Below are positions 12,019-12,625 of a DNA stretch of 12,625 nt, piece by piece (position 1 is the stretch's first letter; every line of letters starts with the position of its first letter). The DNA comes from Thermoproteota archaeon. Its GTDB lineage: Archaea > Thermoproteota > Thermoprotei_A > Sulfolobales > Acidilobaceae. The stretch is from positions 2,254-14,878 of the forward strand of contig JAADGB010000122.1 of the NCBI GenBank assembly GCA_013152575.1. Direction: 5' to 3'. A model generated the notes under the pieces. That model was not told the DNA's origin. It did no database searches and worked only from the letters and a program-made list of their open reading frames with translations. Made by a program: the position numbers and the translations under genes.

Positions 12019-12107
12019 CAATTTACAATAACTATATTGATCTGACCATTACCCAATAAATGATCCATTAGAACCAAAAAGTATCTAGGCCCCATACACT
12101 ACAGATA

Positions 12108-12117
12108 CATTATATGG
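12108..12117 (+). promoter_or_regulatory. TATA box of the RIO2 gene, leaderless transcript predicted
   Basis: CATTATATGG is centred about 28 nt before the ATG at 12141, so transcription should begin at or within a few bases of the start codon. No Shine-Dalgarno precedes the ATG, which agrees with a leaderless mRNA. Two palindromes, TTCCATGGAA (12118-12127) and GGTTAACC (12129-12136), fill the space between box and start. Confidence 0.55.
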
Positions 12118-12140
12118 TTCCATGGAAGGGTTAACCTGCT

Positions 12141-12625
12141 ATGCCGCGACATCCACAAAGACTATGGCAGAAGCTCGACAAGGATGACATAGTAGTGTTA
12201 AGGGCAGTCGAACAACTCTCATCTAGATACGAGTTCGCGCCAGTCGAGGTAATAGAAAGAAGGGCAAGGCTTCCCCCGCCTAGAATTTTACGCTCCCTCG
12301 ATAAATTAAACCAGTTGAAACTTGTACGTCGTAACATGGGCAGCATAGTTGGCTATTCCCTCACCTTCTATGGATTAAACGTGTTAGCATTCGATGCACT
12401 ATACCGGAGAAGAGTAATCGATACGCTAGGAGATAGAATAGGAGTAGGGAAGGAAGGAGAAGTCTATATTGGTTTAACCCCTAATGGAGAGAAGGTCATT
12501 GTAAAATTCCATCGGCAAGGAAGGAGCAGCTTTCAGAGGATCAGGCGGCTGAGAAGCTTTGTGATGAACGTTGACAGGAAGCAATGGCACAGGATTGCAA
12601 AGATGCTAGGGGAGAGAGAATTCAA
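12141..12625 (+). CDS. rio2: RIO2-type serine protein kinase/ATPase (3' end outside window)
   Basis: RIO2 is an atypical kinase/ATPase that acts in late maturation of the small ribosomal subunit. The visible 161 codons run off the right edge. The N-terminal winged-helix domain specific to RIO2 spans about 1-85 (DKDDIVVLRAVEQLSSRYEF, PRILRSLDKLNQLKLVRR, GYSLTFYGLNVLA). The kinase domain then starts with the nucleotide loop RIGVGKEGEVYIG (99-111), the ATP-binding Lys K122 in VIVKFH, and RQGRSSFQRIRRLRSF (125-140), which matches the RIO2 'h+xGrtSF' flexible segment. Catalytic-loop and metal Asp residues lie beyond the window. The ATG start has no ribosome site and a TATA box at leaderless distance. 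The family normally has about 280-300 aa in archaea, so slightly over half is present. Confidence 0.93.
   Translation, partial: MPRHPQRLWQKLDKDDIVVLRAVEQLSSRYEFAPVEVIERRARLPPPRILRSLDKLNQLKLVRRNMGSIVGYSLTFYGLNVLAFDALYRRRVIDTLGDRIGVGKEGEVYIGLTPNGEKVIVKFHRQGRSSFQRIRRLRSFVMNVDRKQWHRIAKMLGEREF

Overview
The window reads as chromosomal core-genome DNA of a hyperthermophilic crenarchaeon (Thermoproteota, probably Desulfurococcales-like; the placement is inference). The grounds are the archaeal-only gene set (Nop5/fibrillarin, GatD/GatE, ribosomal protein S30e, RIO2 kinase, an archaeal translin), two tRNA genes with bulge-helix-bulge introns at 37/38, archaeal TATA boxes about 25 nt ahead of likely transcript starts, frequent TTG/GTG starts, and Shine-Dalgarno sites matching the AUCACCUCCU end of 16S rRNA. 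No mobile element, CRISPR array or phage gene was seen.

Layout. 1-916 (-): a beta-RFAP synthase-like GHMP protein cut by the window edge. 987-2239 (+): a translin/TRAX-family protein and an unrecognised helical protein. 2240-2309 (-): candidate C/D box guide RNA. 2374-2664 (-): tRNA-Tyr(GTA) and tRNA-Cys(GCA), both with introns. 2724-3650 (-): trans-isoprenyl diphosphate synthase. 3768-6151 (-): operon nop5 > fibrillarin > DUF61-like gene. 6299-6466 (+): the 55-codon S30e gene. 6608-9874 (+): gatD-gatE, with gatD interrupted by one in-frame TGA. 9901-9960 (+): a very well-formed C/D box guide RNA. 10013-11623 (+): pyrG. 11620-11946 (-): ArsR-like regulator whose stop codon overlaps that of pyrG. 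12141-end (+): RIO2 kinase, cut by the window edge.

The common theme is RNA maturation and translation: two guide RNA genes sit in the same window as the two protein-coding genes of the 2'-O-methylation particle they would enter, next to tRNA genes, the tRNA-Gln amidation enzyme, a ribosomal protein and the small-subunit maturation kinase RIO2.

The two most notable observations are (1) gatD, where codon 95, the Gly just before the catalytic Thr nucleophile, reads TGA while the reading frame and all downstream catalytic motifs are intact; and (2) the C/D RNA at 9901-9960, with boxes C, D', C' and D, two guides of exactly 12 nt and a 5-bp closing stem. One of its guides appears to match a conserved 23S rRNA segment, a match I make from memory. 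No stretch longer than about 300 bases lacks a gene.
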